Numbered from the stretch's first letter, positions 1-9,449 are shown. The stretch is DNA of 64,000 nucleotides from Candidatus Zixiibacteriota bacterium (GCA_040752815.1 JBFMGC010000008.1:1-64000), one strand, 5' to 3'. Numbers and translations: made by a program. The notes: generated from the letters alone by a model not told the origin.

Positions 1-609
1 CGGGGTCTGGTATCCGAGCCGGGCCAGTGGCGATGGTCGAGTTACAATTGCTATTGTGGTCGAGACGATGTAGCTTTGCGGATAGACAAGATTGAGCTAT
101 GAGGGATCTGCCCGTGAATGGAACGACTGGTGAAGTACTTGAGCATATGGGAGCCGGGTGCCCCAGCCGCTTGCAGTGGGTTGAGATTGTGCCGCAGGTG
201 CCGGGCTTCTCGGCACCCGCCTTAGGCGATGATTTAGGCACTTCGACCTACTTCGGGGTAGACGAGGACACCGGATCATGTCCGGGGCAAGCGTCTGCCG
301 CCCACCAGGCGGAGATCGCCATGTCCGCAAAAGGCGGACTCGTGATGACGTTTTGGAGCGTGCTCAACAAGCCTCAAGGGGCGGGCATTCTGGATGGTCC
401 GTAACAACAAATGTCTTGTATGTAAGTGTCGACCACCTTATCTTCTTAATGAAGGATGCCTTTATTCACCGGTGACCTTTCGTCACTGACCCGACAACGG
501 CAATTGCCCGCACCTCGGATCACCACGCCTCTGCGTGTATATAAAGGTATCCTCGAGAAGGATGCAAACGAATGGGATAAAAACTACTCCGGAGAAAGGA
601 AGGAAGACC
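1..609. other. Non-coding start of window with hairpin repeats
   Basis: No convincing gene is visible here; short open frames lack a ribosome site and recognisable domains. The stretch holds one copy of a repeat (157-190, GGTGCCCC...TGGGTTGAGATTGT) and a hairpin at 197-217 (GGTGCCG, 7-base loop, CGGCACC). The sequence following that hairpin resembles 1954-2003. The last 60 bases are the 5' leader of the gene at 610 and include a 5-bp hairpin CACGC-CTCT-GCGTG. It looks like an intergenic region with decayed repeats. Confidence 0.5.
157..190 (+). repeat. Dispersed intergenic repeat, TTGAGA type, copy 1
   Basis: The 34 bases GGTGCCCCAGCC...TGGGTTGAGATTGT are closely similar to 1150-1182 and to 28233-28263. 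All three copies lie between genes. The shared pattern is GGTG(C/G)CCC, a CCGCTTGC-like centre, then TGGG(A)TTGAG. Function unknown. Confidence 0.5.
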
Positions 610-1080
610 ATGAGCCTTGATGGAATATTGAAGGGTCACGACCTGTTCCGGTCGCTTAGCGTGGACCAGGCGCACGGAATAAGTGACTTTTCGACGGTGA
701 AGAAATTTGACGCCGATGACGTGATCTTCTCGCATAATGACCCGGCCGGTCACATCTACATGTTAATGGAAGGAGCAGTCGATCTCCGCCTTCCATCTGA
801 AGGTCAGGACTTCAGCCTCGTGATATCGAAGATTGAGAAGGGAGAGCTGTTCGGTCTATCACCGTTGCTTGATTCTCCTCGCTACACGGCTACAGCGCAA
901 TGTGTCGAGGCAACAGAGGTTCTCTCAATAGAGGCCAAGCCCCTCCGGGAGCTGCTCAAGAGGAACTCTCTTGTCGGCTTCGAGATAATAAACCAGGTTG
1001 CCCACATTTATTTCAAGCGCTATATCGAAATACTCAAGAGGCTACAGGGGGTGGTGGGGCAAGTGTCTTTGATCCGCTGA
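610..1080 (+). CDS. Cyclic nucleotide-binding (Crp-fold) domain protein without HTH
   Basis: This 156-residue protein has the cNMP-binding beta-roll of the CRP family across about residues 10-125. The markers are DDVIFSHNDPAGHIYMLMEG (phosphate-side start of the roll) and a KIEKGELFGLSPLL stretch where CRP has its GE(L/F)xGE...R phosphate-binding cassette. A long helix follows (130-150). There is no C-terminal winged helix, so it is probably not a DNA-binding regulator but a stand-alone sensor or partner domain. The cassette lacks the usual E and R pair (GLSPLLDSPRYTA), so cyclic nucleotide binding is doubtful. Start 610 is chosen because GGAGAAAGGAAGGA precedes that ATG; an upstream in-frame ATG at 535 has no ribosome site. 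Confidence 0.75.
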   Translation: MSLDGILKGHDLFRSLSVDQAHGISDFSTVKKFDADDVIFSHNDPAGHIYMLMEGAVDLRLPSEGQDFSLVISKIEKGELFGLSPLLDSPRYTATAQCVEATEVLSIEAKPLRELLKRNSLVGFEIINQVAHIYFKRYIEILKRLQGVVGQVSLIR

Positions 1081-1149
1081 GAGACCGGCAGCAAGAACTT
1101 AATGTCTGCGGTACATTGAGCAGTCAATTCTTCGCTCAAGGCGATGCCT

Positions 1150-1207
1150 GGTGCCCCGCCCCTCGCGATGGGTTGAGACTGTAAAAAGACCCAAGGGGTG
1201 GGGCACC
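1150..1207 (+). repeat. Long inverted repeat, TTGAGA-type copy 2
   Basis: The arms GGTGCCCCGCCCCT (1150-1163) and AGGGGTGGGGCACC (1194-1207) pair over 14 positions with one G-T mismatch. The left half (1150-1182) is also the second copy of the repeat at 157-190. It lies 70 bases after the stop of the 610 gene and may act as a transcript end, but no T-run follows. Confidence 0.55.
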
Positions 1208-1350
1208 AAGTAGATGACTCCGCTAAAGTCCTTGCGCTCTGATTCAGCAATGGCATAAGTTAGACAGAAAAGTACAGGATAATCCTCGCGGGACGGGGAA
1301 GCGTCGTCCGCAAGATCGAAGATGGCTCAAACCCATAAGGAGAGAGACAG

Positions 1351-1845
1351 ATGCGTAAAGCGATGTTCGTGTTGCTACCGTTGGCGGTTTTCACCCTGAT
1401 CGGTTTCGCGATTCAGGCCGAGGAACCCGCTGCTACCAAATGGCTGGACATGACCAACTGCTACTTCTGTCAGCCGCTGCCCCAGTCCGAAGGGTTGATG
1501 GAAAACCTGGCTTGGGAAAGCCTCAAGATTAAGAATGGTATCGTCCAGGTGGTTACGTATAAGCCGGAGTGGGAAGAGAAATACAGGGCCGCCTGGGCCG
1601 AGTCGCAAAAGCGCCGGAAGGAATTCGATCCTGCCAAGCAGCTGTATGTGTGCGGGCTATGTCAGGCATGGCAGCAGATACCGTTGGACAAGGTAAGGTG
1701 GGAGGATGTGAAATTCAGCGGCGGTGAAATAAGCATCGGTGAATCCGAGGACTCCGCGATCGTGGTTCAGATACACACGATTGTTGAAAAGACCGGCGCC
1801 GCCATGGACGAGATGAAGAAGGCGGAGGAGATTCAGAAGGAATAG
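1351..1845 (+). CDS. Small secreted protein with two CxxC pairs
   Basis: This 164-residue protein is not recognised as a named family. Residues 1-23 form a signal peptide ending QA/EE, so it is exported. Two CxxC pairs follow: CYFC at 37-40 and CGLC at 101-104, with hydrophilic charged sequence between. Four spaced cysteines suggest a metal site (zinc or iron) or a redox pair acting in the periplasm. The C-terminal 30 residues are a charged helix. The start has a strong ribosome site (AAGGAGAGA, 6 bases before ATG). The gene stands alone between two repeat-bearing gaps. Confidence 0.7.
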   Translation: MRKAMFVLLPLAVFTLIGFAIQAEEPAATKWLDMTNCYFCQPLPQSEGLMENLAWESLKIKNGIVQVVTYKPEWEEKYRAAWAESQKRRKEFDPAKQLYVCGLCQAWQQIPLDKVRWEDVKFSGGEISIGESEDSAIVVQIHTIVEKTGAAMDEMKKAEEIQKE

Positions 1846-1953
1846 CATGCCCGCTGCTCACTCCGCCTTCGGTGGACGCAGGAATTATTTTTCGAGTCAT
1901 CGTTAGCCGGGTACCGCATCGGCTTGCGATGTGGTGAGATTCTGATATGAATG

Positions 1954-2001
1954 TCGGGTTTCTCGGCCCGCCTGTGGCTGGCCTCGGAACACCGACCTAC
2001 C
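1954..2001 (+). repeat. Imperfect hairpin repeat (TCGGGTTTCTCGGCCCGCC)
   Basis: The left arm TCGGGTTTCTCGGCCCGCC can pair imperfectly with CTGGCCTCGGAACACCGA. The element resembles 201-256, where a similar ...GGGCTTCTCGGCACCCGCC... is followed by a similar ...CGACCTAC... end. It is another degenerate hairpin in the 1846-2117 gap; no gene is seen in that gap. Confidence 0.4.
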
Positions 2002-2117
2002 TGTCTGTGGGGCCTCCGGTGCGGTGACCACGCTTCGGGCGGTCTCTCGGCGCTCAAGCGATAACTCCCGTTGACTAATTTGGTCGCGCTCGGTATATTG
2101 GTTTCAGGAGGCCCATT

Positions 2118-2531
2118 ATGGCTGTCCAAATCAAGCGTGTCGAATACTATTACTGTGCGGTCGAAGATAAGCACGGCACCGGCTACTGGCTGCTGGAACA
2201 CCTTCGCCAGAAAAATGTCAACCTCATTGCCTTCACCGCCTTTCCGACCGGCGGCGGTCGATCTCAACTCGACTTCGTGCCCGACGACCCCAAGGCGCTG
2301 GTTGCCGCGGTCAAAGAGGCAGGCGTTAATCTGGTCGGTCCCAAGTGGGCGTTTCTCGTGCAGGGGCAGGACGATGTCGGTGCGATCGTGGAGCTACACC
2401 GTAAACTGGGCGTTGCAAGCATAAACGTTCACGCGGCCAACGGGGTTGCGGACGGCAGCGGGCGCTTCGGCTATGTCCTCTGGGTGAAGCCGGAGGATTA
2501 CCAAAGAGCGGCGCAGGTCCTGGGCGCATAG
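2118..2531 (+). CDS. ACT-like two-repeat small protein
   Basis: This 137-residue cytoplasmic protein has no signal or membrane segment. It reads as two beta-alpha-beta-beta-alpha-beta units (about 5-68 and 71-135), each starting with a strand (VEYYYCAVED; VGPKWAFLVQG) followed by a helix (GTGYWLLEHLRQ; DVGAIVELHRKL). That is the layout of tandem ACT domains, which sense small ligands such as amino acids. A glycine turn (TGGGRSQLDF) lies between strands 2 and 3 of the first unit. No catalytic domain is attached, so a regulatory or binding role is inferred. AGGAGG at 2106-2111 supports the start. Confidence 0.6.
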   Translation: MAVQIKRVEYYYCAVEDKHGTGYWLLEHLRQKNVNLIAFTAFPTGGGRSQLDFVPDDPKALVAAVKEAGVNLVGPKWAFLVQGQDDVGAIVELHRKLGVASINVHAANGVADGSGRFGYVLWVKPEDYQRAAQVLGA

Positions 2532-2683
2532 CTTAGGCGAGTGTCCACAGCTGCGGCGGACCGGATTTCGAGCGGGTTTCGCCGCCCCTTGAGTGCACCG
2601 GTCTGGTCGTCCCCAAATCTTGTTGCTTTTCTCCGCTCCCCGAATACCTTCCTGAATCGACTGAAGCGGTCGATGATTCGATC

Positions 2684-3340
2684 ATGTGGTGGAAACTGCT
2701 CATATACGTGGCGATGTCGGCGATGATTGTCGCCAGTTTTGTCACGCCCGCGCCGCAAAGGCAGATCGGCGAGGCCAGCCGTATCTTCTACTACCACATC
2801 CCCCAGGCGTGGGTCTGCGTGATCGCCTTTGCGCTGTCGATGATTTTCTCGATCCGGTTTCTACGACGCCGTCAGATAGTCGAGGACGATCGGGCCGTAG
2901 TTGCGGCATCGCTGGGCTTCATCTACTGCTTCCTGGCGACTGTGACGGGCGCGACTTTTGCCAAGGTCACTTGGGGATCATTCTGGAACTGGGACCCACG
3001 AGAGACTTCGATTTTCGTGCTGCTGCTCATCTACGCCGCGTATTTCGCGCTGCGCAACGCGATTGACGAACCGGAAAAGCGGGCGGCGCTCTCGGCAGTC
3101 TATTCGATATTCGCCTTTCTGACCGTGCCGTTTCTGATCTTTGTTGTACCAAGGATTATGCCGTCGCTGCACCCCGCCGACTCGGTGGTCGACCAGAACC
3201 TGCGGTTTACTATGGGACTGACTGTCGGAACCATCTTCGGAGTATCACTGGCGCTGTATACGGCGCTCTTTTGGTGGATGTTCAGCCTGGCGCTCCGGGT
3301 GAAGCGGATCGAGCGGGCGCACTTGGAGAGGGAGTTTTAG
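2684..3340 (+). CDS. ccmC: CcmC-type cytochrome c biogenesis heme-handling protein
   Basis: A 218-residue membrane protein with six predicted transmembrane segments. It carries the tryptophan-rich WWD signature WGSFWNWDPRET (residues 98-109), which in CcmC/CcsA proteins presents heme on the periplasmic face. An early His in the FYYHIP stretch and a His in the SLHPADS loop before the fifth segment are the expected axial heme ligands. In system I cytochrome c maturation CcmC loads heme onto CcmE. A CcmD-like gene follows with no gap, but ccmA, ccmB, ccmE and ccmF are not in this window. No clear ribosome site precedes the ATG. Confidence 0.88.
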   Translation: MWWKLLIYVAMSAMIVASFVTPAPQRQIGEASRIFYYHIPQAWVCVIAFALSMIFSIRFLRRRQIVEDDRAVVAASLGFIYCFLATVTGATFAKVTWGSFWNWDPRETSIFVLLLIYAAYFALRNAIDEPEKRAALSAVYSIFAFLTVPFLIFVVPRIMPSLHPADSVVDQNLRFTMGLTVGTIFGVSLALYTALFWWMFSLALRVKRIERAHLEREF

Positions 3341-3451
3341 ATGGACGGAAATTATGTTGCTTTAGCAGTTACCCTGCTGATCTGGCTGGGGCTGTTCTTC
3401 TATCTATGGCGGTTGGATAAGCGGGTTCGGGAGCTGGAGAAGCGGTCGTAG
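3341..3451 (+). CDS. ccmD: CcmD-like 36-residue membrane peptide
   Basis: This tiny gene begins at the base after the ccmC stop. Its product has one hydrophobic segment (residues 6-23) followed by a basic amphipathic tail (RLDKRVRELEKRS). That is the size and layout of CcmD, which holds the CcmABC-CcmE complex together during heme release. Position directly after ccmC is the strongest support. The ccmC end (GAGAGGGAG) serves as its ribosome site. Confidence 0.8.
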   Translation: MDGNYVALAVTLLIWLGLFFYLWRLDKRVRELEKRS

Positions 3452-3490
3452 CTCGATCGGAACCCGTAAGATCCGAACAGGCATTGACTC

Positions 3491-3523
3491 AAAACCGGTC
3501 TCTCGAACCGAGGGGCCGGTTTT
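3491..3523. terminator. Bidirectional intrinsic terminator between convergent genes
   Basis: A 15-bp stem (3491-3505 with 3509-3523, including two G-U pairs) closes a 3-base loop. The stem base is AAAACCGG / CCGGTTTT, so both strands end in a T-run. It sits 40 bases after ccmD and 87 bases after the end of the opposing DUF4340 gene, so it can stop transcription from both sides. Confidence 0.75.
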
Positions 3524-3609
3524 GATGTATCAAACGCAACCCAGGGGACAACCTCGGTGCTTCCACCACGCACGCCTGGCTCCGACGCAGTCAGTGTCGG
3601 CCAGGGAGG

Positions 3610-4977
3610 CTAAATCTTCGTCAGCTCCGCCCTGCTCAGGTGGATATTCTTAAAGCTATCCTCGGAGATGACATAGTACCAGTCGGCGAAACGGGCGTTG
3701 AGACGCGCGGCGAGGTCGCGTCCGGCCTGCACCTTGCGCTCCCATTGCTGGTACTTGCTGTGCTGCTCCTTGCAGGTCTTGTCGAAGTCCGTCAGCGCAG
3801 AATCCGGCTTGTTCTGGAAATCCATGGAGGCCGGCTTCGGCGGCTGAGGGAAGTAACCGGCATCGAACTCGCATGTGAGGAAGAGGTAGCGATTTGCCGC
3901 CTGTTCCTGCCCGCCGCCCGCCTTACGGGACTCCTCCGACGAACCTGCGGTCACTTCCAGACCGGAGCCGTAGAGCACTTCGCCGAAACGGAGTGTGTAC
4001 ACGATCCCATCGGAGCTGTAGACCTTGACATCACCCTCGTTAGACAGCAGGCGCCCGTCCTGGCGAGCGATGTAGAACCCTTTGCTCTGCAGCGAATACT
4101 GATCCTCCTGGGTCATCTCCAGCGAACGGCCCGCACCCTTGAGGCCGGCTGACAGAGCCGCCGGCTTGGGGCGGACTCCGACAATAGTCAAATCCTGCAG
4201 CGTACGGGCCAGCGTCCGAACTTTGGACGTATCCAGCTCGGCTCCTTTGTTGAGCGAGCGGGTGGACCAGACGTTGTCCGTGAACACCAGGTCGATCTTC
4301 TCACCCGGTACGAGCGAGAGCGTGCGCTCGTTTATGGAGTAGCTGTCAAGCAGGATGCGCTCGATTTTGGGCGCCTGCACCTCCAGCAGACTCGCCTCGA
4401 TCCAGTCTGTAAACCGGGTCGATATATCGAGGTTTACGCGCGAGGCATAAACGCGATTCTCGCCGGGGACGCGGACGAATCGGAATCCCTCGCGTTCGGG
4501 CACGTTCTTGCCGATGATGAAGTCGGCCAGCGCGCCTCCGTCTTTGTCCTTAAGCGAAATTCGGCTACCGCGCCCCTTGAGTCCGGGCGCCGATTGGTCG
4601 GTGGGATCGATCACGCCGCAGGCTTCGTGATCCGATACGAGATTGGTTCGATAATCATCCTTTTTGATATCGATCACTCCTGCAGCCGTCTTAGCCAGTC
4701 GGTCTTTGCCGTCGGCAGGATAGTCGTGGTGCGACGGAATCGTCCAGCGGCCGTCCTTGAAGGTGACTTTGAACGGTCGTGCGGAGCCGGATTGTTCGTC
4801 GAATTCGACCACTTCCAATGTCGTGGCTTGGTTGGGATCAGTAAACATCGGGAAGAATGGTTCGCCCTGGTCGCTGAACGCCTCGGGGGTAATCCTGCCC
4901 GGTGACAGCAGGAACGCCAAGAGACCCAGTATCAATGCGGTCCCCGCAAATAGGCCGGTGATTTTCAGTTCGCTCAT
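3610..4977 (-). CDS. DUF4340 domain protein, partner of GldG-like exporter
   Basis: A 455-residue protein with one N-terminal membrane anchor (residues 8-26); the rest is predicted extracytoplasmic. It has the DUF4340 pattern: repeated WTIPSHHDYPADG-like and DWIEASLLEV strands, a short GKNVPEREGFRFVR segment, and RVYASRVNLD. This family is known almost only as the third gene beside GldF/GldG-type ABC exporters, where it is thought to be an accessory envelope subunit. Here its ATG follows the upstream permease gene by 3 bases, with GAGGAG as ribosome site, so the two are co-translated. Biochemical role unknown. Confidence 0.8.
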   Translation of the reverse strand: MSELKITGLFAGTALILGLLAFLLSPGRITPEAFSDQGEPFFPMFTDPNQATTLEVVEFDEQSGSARPFKVTFKDGRWTIPSHHDYPADGKDRLAKTAAGVIDIKKDDYRTNLVSDHEACGVIDPTDQSAPGLKGRGSRISLKDKDGGALADFIIGKNVPEREGFRFVRVPGENRVYASRVNLDISTRFTDWIEASLLEVQAPKIERILLDSYSINERTLSLVPGEKIDLVFTDNVWSTRSLNKGAELDTSKVRTLARTLQDLTIVGVRPKPAALSAGLKGAGRSLEMTQEDQYSLQSKGFYIARQDGRLLSNEGDVKVYSSDGIVYTLRFGEVLYGSGLEVTAGSSEESRKAGGGQEQAANRYLFLTCEFDAGYFPQPPKPASMDFQNKPDSALTDFDKTCKEQHSKYQQWERKVQAGRDLAARLNARFADWYYVISEDSFKNIHLSRAELTKI

Positions 4978-4980
4978 GGT

Positions 4981-7689
4981 TTAGCTCCTCAATCTCCGCG
5001 CGGCGATCGCGCCCTCACGTTCACGTCTGCGCCTTTTCACCGCAGTGACGATACCGATGACCAGCACCGGGATCGGCGGCAACGCCACGGCCAGAGTCTT
5101 GATTCTGGTCTGTATGCTGCGAAGAGCTGATTCCATGTTCTCTTTGCTTGCCTGAATGGTAGCTTGTTTTTGCGATTCGATATTCGCTTTAACGACTTCG
5201 AATCGGCGGCTTTCAACTTCCTGCAGGTTGCGGGCCATGATCTGCTTGGTCTGCTCGTCGAGGTCTTCCCGGTTGCGCAGCGCGGCGACTTTGGCGTCCA
5301 GTCTGCCCTGGGCCTCGGCCAGAGCCTGCTTTGCCTGTTCCTCAGCCTGGCTCTCTTCGCTAAGCCGCCGTTCGACAAATTCGCGCGTACGGTTCTCGAC
5401 TTTTTCGAGCGTGCGGTGCTTTATACGCTTCTTGCGCAGATCGATAAACGATAAGTCATCCACCAGAAAGTCCATACAGTTGAGCACGAAAGATACATTA
5501 TCAAACTGAAGGTTTCCAAGCCCCTGCTCGCGAAGCATGAAGAACTGGTCGGAGATCAGGTCTATATCGGCGATGACAATCGCATTCACCTTCTGAGTGA
5601 CCATGCTGTCGGCCAGGGGATTGGCACCTCCCAGCAGTTTGCCGGCTTGGGTCGTATCAAAGGGAACCTGCCGCTCACCACTGATGTGGGCCGCCAAAAT
5701 AAACGACTCCGGCGACTGCTGGCGCGGCGGATTAGGATTCATGCGCAGACCGAAGAAGCTGCGCTGCACCATTTGATACCAGGACGCCGTTCCGGCGATG
5801 CGCCCGGTGTGCAGCAGCGGCTTGAAAGTGAACTCGCTCCGGGCGCTGAACACGTGGCCGGGGTACATGGCCACCACTTCCTGCAGGCCGGCGCTGGCGG
5901 CGTTGCCCGAGGCAAACGGTTCGCTCGCTCCGTTGCCTTGTCCAATAAAGACGATGTCCGGCGGCACCGCCCCAAGATCGGGATGCGGGTTGTAGGTGTC
6001 CCAGACCAGGCTGCTCGGATCGAAGCGCACGCCGATCGCGTTCATCAGCTCGCCGATGTTCCCTTTTGGATCGGGCGTAGGACCGCGATTCTGCTGGAAC
6101 GGGTTGGTTTGTGCGTCAGCGGGAATCAACGGCGAGAGGTTGATATTGACCACCGGTAGAGGATCGTCGAGAATCAAAGTTGGCTTGCCCGCCAGTATAT
6201 GCTTCTTGAGGTTGTCCATTTGCGGCTGGCTGAGCGATGACGGCAGCACAACGAGCAGGCCGTCGATATCCTCAGCGATCTCGGTATCGGCCGCGATATC
6301 CACCACCTCGTACTGCTTTTTCAGCTCTCGGACAATGCCCCACGGCGGCGACTGGCTCATCGCCTGAAAATCAAAGCCACCCGACAGCTTGGCCGCTGTC
6401 GTCAGCACGCCGATCTTCTTCCGTGCCGTGGCCGCCGCCACGCGAATGGACCGTATTAACTCGTACTCCACCGGCAGGCCAACGTCGAAAAACGGGATCA
6501 CTTCTTCCGCGGCCCCACTGGTGAAGGCAAGGCCCATGAAGACCTGCATTGTGCTGGTTCGGGCGCTCTCCAGGCTCATCACTTCGCGCGGCGTAATGCC
6601 GAACTTCTCACGGGCGTCGCGCGCCTCCTCGCTGAACGGCTCGGTGTCATGGATAAGCACCTGCACCTTGTCGCCGGCATCTGCGGAAATTTCATTGAGT
6701 GCCGATAGCAGGTTCTCCCTCGTCTCCACGTACTGCCGGGGCACCTCGGGGCTGATAAACGCCTGAACGAGAACAGGTCGATCTTCGCTCAATTCGTCAA
6801 GCAGAAACCCGGTCTTGTCGGAAATAGAGTGGAGGCGTTCTGCGGTAACATCCAGCCGTATTCCTGTGCGGCCAACAATCGATACCAGGCTGACCGCGGC
6901 CACCACGACGGCAATTCCTCGCACCAATTGGTGGACCCAGTAGCGATAACCGTCGGCAGCCAACGGCCAATGACGCCTCCCCAGCAGGATTATGTTGAGA
7001 TACAACATCACCGCGACCGTGAACAGGAAGTATAGCAGGCCGGAAAAGCTCACCACGCCGCGGGCGAAATCGGTGAAATGCGTGGTAACTCCCACCGGTC
7101 CCAACCACTCCTGGAGCGCTTTGCTGAGGGTCCAATTCTCCGAATTGACAAAAACGAAGAACGAGCAAAACAGCGCCCCGAGAATGAAGCCCACAGTTGC
7201 GTTGGAGGTCAGCAGCGACGCTAACATGCCGACCGCTATCAGTGCCGCACCGATCAGCCAGTAGCCAAAGTAGTTGCCGAACATCAGGCCAAGATCGGGC
7301 CGCCCCAGCCAGAACAACACGATCACGTGGCTGAGCGAGAAGGCAAGCGATGTCGTATAGATACCTAGTCCGGCCAGATACTTGCCGAACACAACCTCGA
7401 TATCGGTAGCCGGCAAGGTCAGCAGCAGTTCATCGGTGCCATGCTTGCGCTCATCGGCCCAGATATTCATAGTGAGGGCCGGGATGAAGAAAAGCAGGAT
7501 GAGCGGGAAGAAGTAGTTCAGTTGCCCGAGATTGGCCAGGTTGTCCGCGAAAAACCGCTGCTGCCAAAAGGCCGCCGCGGCGCTCAGAAAGATGAACAGA
7601 GTGATAAACACGTAGCCGGTGGGACTCGAGAAATAGCTGCGTAAGTCGCGCTTGCAGATCGCCCAGATCACTTGCCAGTTGAGCTTCAT
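4981..7689 (-). CDS. Fused ABC-2 permease and GldG-like protein
   Basis: At 902 residues this is about the sum of a GldF-type permease and a GldG protein. Residues 1-240 form a six-helix ABC-2 permease ([16 protein letters not shown] start; [19 protein letters not shown] loop). A further helix at about 252-272 leads into the extracytoplasmic GldG domain (about 285-760), which has a Rossmann-like core ([23 protein letters not shown]). Next come a charged coiled coil (about 765-865) and a last membrane helix with a basic tail (KRRRRE). In gliding Bacteroidetes GldFG work with GldA, but homologues occur in non-gliding bacteria, so the cargo is unknown. The start overlaps the ATPase stop (ATGA), with GGGAGG upstream. 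Confidence 0.85.
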   Translation of the reverse strand: MKLNWQVIWAICKRDLRSYFSSPTGYVFITLFIFLSAAAAFWQQRFFADNLANLGQLNYFFPLILLFFIPALTMNIWADERKHGTDELLLTLPATDIEVVFGKYLAGLGIYTTSLAFSLSHVIVLFWLGRPDLGLMFGNYFGYWLIGAALIAVGMLASLLTSNATVGFILGALFCSFFVFVNSENWTLSKALQEWLGPVGVTTHFTDFARGVVSFSGLLYFLFTVAVMLYLNIILLGRRHWPLAADGYRYWVHQLVRGIAVVVAAVSLVSIVGRTGIRLDVTAERLHSISDKTGFLLDELSEDRPVLVQAFISPEVPRQYVETRENLLSALNEISADAGDKVQVLIHDTEPFSEEARDAREKFGITPREVMSLESARTSTMQVFMGLAFTSGAAEEVIPFFDVGLPVEYELIRSIRVAAATARKKIGVLTTAAKLSGGFDFQAMSQSPPWGIVRELKKQYEVVDIAADTEIAEDIDGLLVVLPSSLSQPQMDNLKKHILAGKPTLILDDPLPVVNINLSPLIPADAQTNPFQQNRGPTPDPKGNIGELMNAIGVRFDPSSLVWDTYNPHPDLGAVPPDIVFIGQGNGASEPFASGNAASAGLQEVVAMYPGHVFSARSEFTFKPLLHTGRIAGTASWYQMVQRSFFGLRMNPNPPRQQSPESFILAAHISGERQVPFDTTQAGKLLGGANPLADSMVTQKVNAIVIADIDLISDQFFMLREQGLGNLQFDNVSFVLNCMDFLVDDLSFIDLRKKRIKHRTLEKVENRTREFVERRLSEESQAEEQAKQALAEAQGRLDAKVAALRNREDLDEQTKQIMARNLQEVESRRFEVVKANIESQKQATIQASKENMESALRSIQTRIKTLAVALPPIPVLVIGIVTAVKRRRREREGAIAARRLRS

Positions 7690-8453
7690 ACTGCACCTCC
7701 CGCCGTGGCAACGGAGGCCACCCGCCCGTAGTTGGTCAATTCATAAAACGTTTGTTCGAGCGATTTGCCCACCTGCAGCTCCGTCGGGGTGCCATCAAAA
7801 ACCAGACGGCCGTCATGAATCAGGAGCACCCGGTCCGAAACTGCCGTCACCTCACCAAGAATGTGTGTGGACAGCAGTATCGTCTTGGTTTCTCCAAGCT
7901 TCCGAATGTAACCGCGGAAGTCGCGAATCTGGTTCGGATCCAGTCCGGCGGTAGGTTCATCCATAATGAGCACGTCGGGGTCATGGAGCAGCGCCTGGGC
8001 GAGACCGACTCTCTGGCGGTATCCGCGCGAGAGCTTGCCGGCCGGCTTCTCCCAGACCTCTTTTAGTCCGCACTGCTGGGCAACCGCCTCCATCCGGCTC
8101 TTGAGTGTCTCTCCGGTTATGCCGCGAGCCTCGCCGAAAAACCTCATGTGTTCGTAAGGCGTCATGTCGTGATAGAGCGGGCCGTTCTCCGGCAGATAGC
8201 CCAGATGCCGGGCAGTTTCAAGACGGTGCGTGCGCACGTCGTGTCCCGCGATCGCTGCCGTGCCTTCACTTGCGGAAAGGAAACCGCTCAGGATCTTCAT
8301 GGTCGTCGATTTGCCGGCGCCGTTCGGCCCCAGGAACGCGACAATCTGCCCCTTCGGGATCGAGAAGGTGATATCCTTGATTGCAACGAAAGAACCGTAG
8401 AACTTACTCAGCCCGCGGGTTTCAATCATAATGGGTGGAGAACTTGCAGTCAT
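7686..8453 (-). CDS. GldA/NatA-like ABC transporter ATPase
   Basis: This 255-residue ATPase powers the exporter encoded next to it. It has Walker A (GPNGAGKST), a Q-loop ([17 protein letters not shown], with Glu in the Q position as in this subfamily), signature [12 protein letters not shown], Walker [14 protein letters not shown] and the H-loop STH. The order ATPase, permease-GldG, DUF4340, with ATGA and 3-base junctions, marks one transcription unit. Start 8453 is preferred over a TTG nine codons upstream because AGAGGAAG lies immediately before this ATG. Confidence 0.9.
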   Translation of the reverse strand: MTASSPPIMIETRGLSKFYGSFVAIKDITFSIPKGQIVAFLGPNGAGKSTTMKILSGFLSASEGTAAIAGHDVRTHRLETARHLGYLPENGPLYHDMTPYEHMRFFGEARGITGETLKSRMEAVAQQCGLKEVWEKPAGKLSRGYRQRVGLAQALLHDPDVLIMDEPTAGLDPNQIRDFRGYIRKLGETKTILLSTHILGEVTAVSDRVLLIHDGRLVFDGTPTELQVGKSLEQTFYELTNYGRVASVATAGGAV

Positions 8454-8795
8454 TTCTTCCTCTATGTCGAACTCTAACAAACCCTTGCCTTGAAAAACGG
8501 TCCGCCATAATAGGCCGGCCCGCCGTTTATGTCAAGTTGCCGCCTGGCTTTGTCTTTAGCACGAATGGCGGAATAAACCGGGCCGGATTTCGCCGCTGGG
8601 CGGGACCGGCGCCATGCTCGGCTATCCTACAGAACGATTATAGGCAGGAGAGTCCGCCAGGTTCCCGACGGAGCAACCGTCGGAGACCAAGCCGGGTGCC
8701 GGCGTCGATGTTGTCGGACGAGGACGTAAGCCAGCGACTATCCGCGTGAGGTTGTGTTTGCCCCATCCGTCACTGGCGGAGTGGGCCACCAGACG
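8454..8795. other. Gap upstream of exporter operon with GC-rich hairpin
   Basis: No gene is seen. The stretch should hold the promoter of the minus-strand exporter operon, but no convincing -35/-10 pair was found. It contains a 7-bp hairpin CCGACGG-AGCAA-CCGTCGG (8665-8683). The segment GACGAGGACGTAAGCCAGCGAC (about 8717-8738) matches CACGAGGACGTACGCCAACTAC at about 28549-28570, so this is another gap carrying the dispersed repeats. Confidence 0.45.
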
Positions 8796-9266
8796 CTAGT
8801 TCGTAACCGCCATTTCGGTTTTGAAAAGAAGCGCGACCCAGAGGATCGTCACGATCCCGCGAATATCGACCGGCCAGTGGGAGCCGACCATGTAGAGGTA
8901 GCACATCAGGGTCAGTCCAAAAAACGTCTTGATAAGCCCCTCGCGGGCATCGTAGCGAACGAAACTGACTATGGCCCGGGCAAGGAAGAGAACGATCAGG
9001 GCCGGCGCGACCAGTAGCACCAGCCAGCGCCAGAAATCGAGATTGTTCAACTGGGGAAGGAGCGGATCGCAGGTGATCGCGTTTTCCAGAAGTACGCCGT
9101 GGCCGATCGCCAGGAACAGGGCGATGGTCACGTATAGGTACCCCTGGGAACTGTGGTCCCTGATCTCCTGGATTCCCATCAGCACGAAGAACATGGCGAG
9201 ACCAGCCAGCGCGGAGAGCTGGTAGATCGTAGCGTTGGCGAAAATCTCGGCCAGGGTCGGGTCCAT
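8796..9266 (-). CDS. Five-helix integral membrane protein, unknown
   Basis: The 156-residue product is strongly hydrophobic, with five predicted helices (about 13-31, 42-60, 75-98, 112-128, 134-152) joined by short loops. A loop between helices 2 and 3 contains a single Cys (ENAITCDPLLPQL). I do not recognise the family and see no catalytic motif. GAGGA six bases before the ATG supports the start. It is monocistronic, lying between two gaps. Confidence 0.6.
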   Translation of the reverse strand: MDPTLAEIFANATIYQLSALAGLAMFFVLMGIQEIRDHSSQGYLYVTIALFLAIGHGVLLENAITCDPLLPQLNNLDFWRWLVLLVAPALIVLFLARAIVSFVRYDAREGLIKTFFGLTLMCYLYMVGSHWPVDIRGIVTILWVALLFKTEMAVTN

Positions 9267-9449
9267 GTGGAGTCCTCAAAGAGGTCCAAAAGTAACCCGC
9301 GTGCCAAATGCCGCCAAGCGCCGAGGGGCAGCCTAAGCGGCCATGATACTTTATGTTAGAATAGTATACTTGAAGTCACTGTTGAAGTAAAAAGGAGTGG
9401 ATGAGTAGCTTATTGCAATCGCCTTCACATCGTTGATGTGTGCGTAGAC

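Noticed and set aside
99..404. 101-residue open frame at the window start
   Set aside because: No ribosome site, no signal or domain, and it contains the dispersed repeat at 157-190; it is best read as chance.
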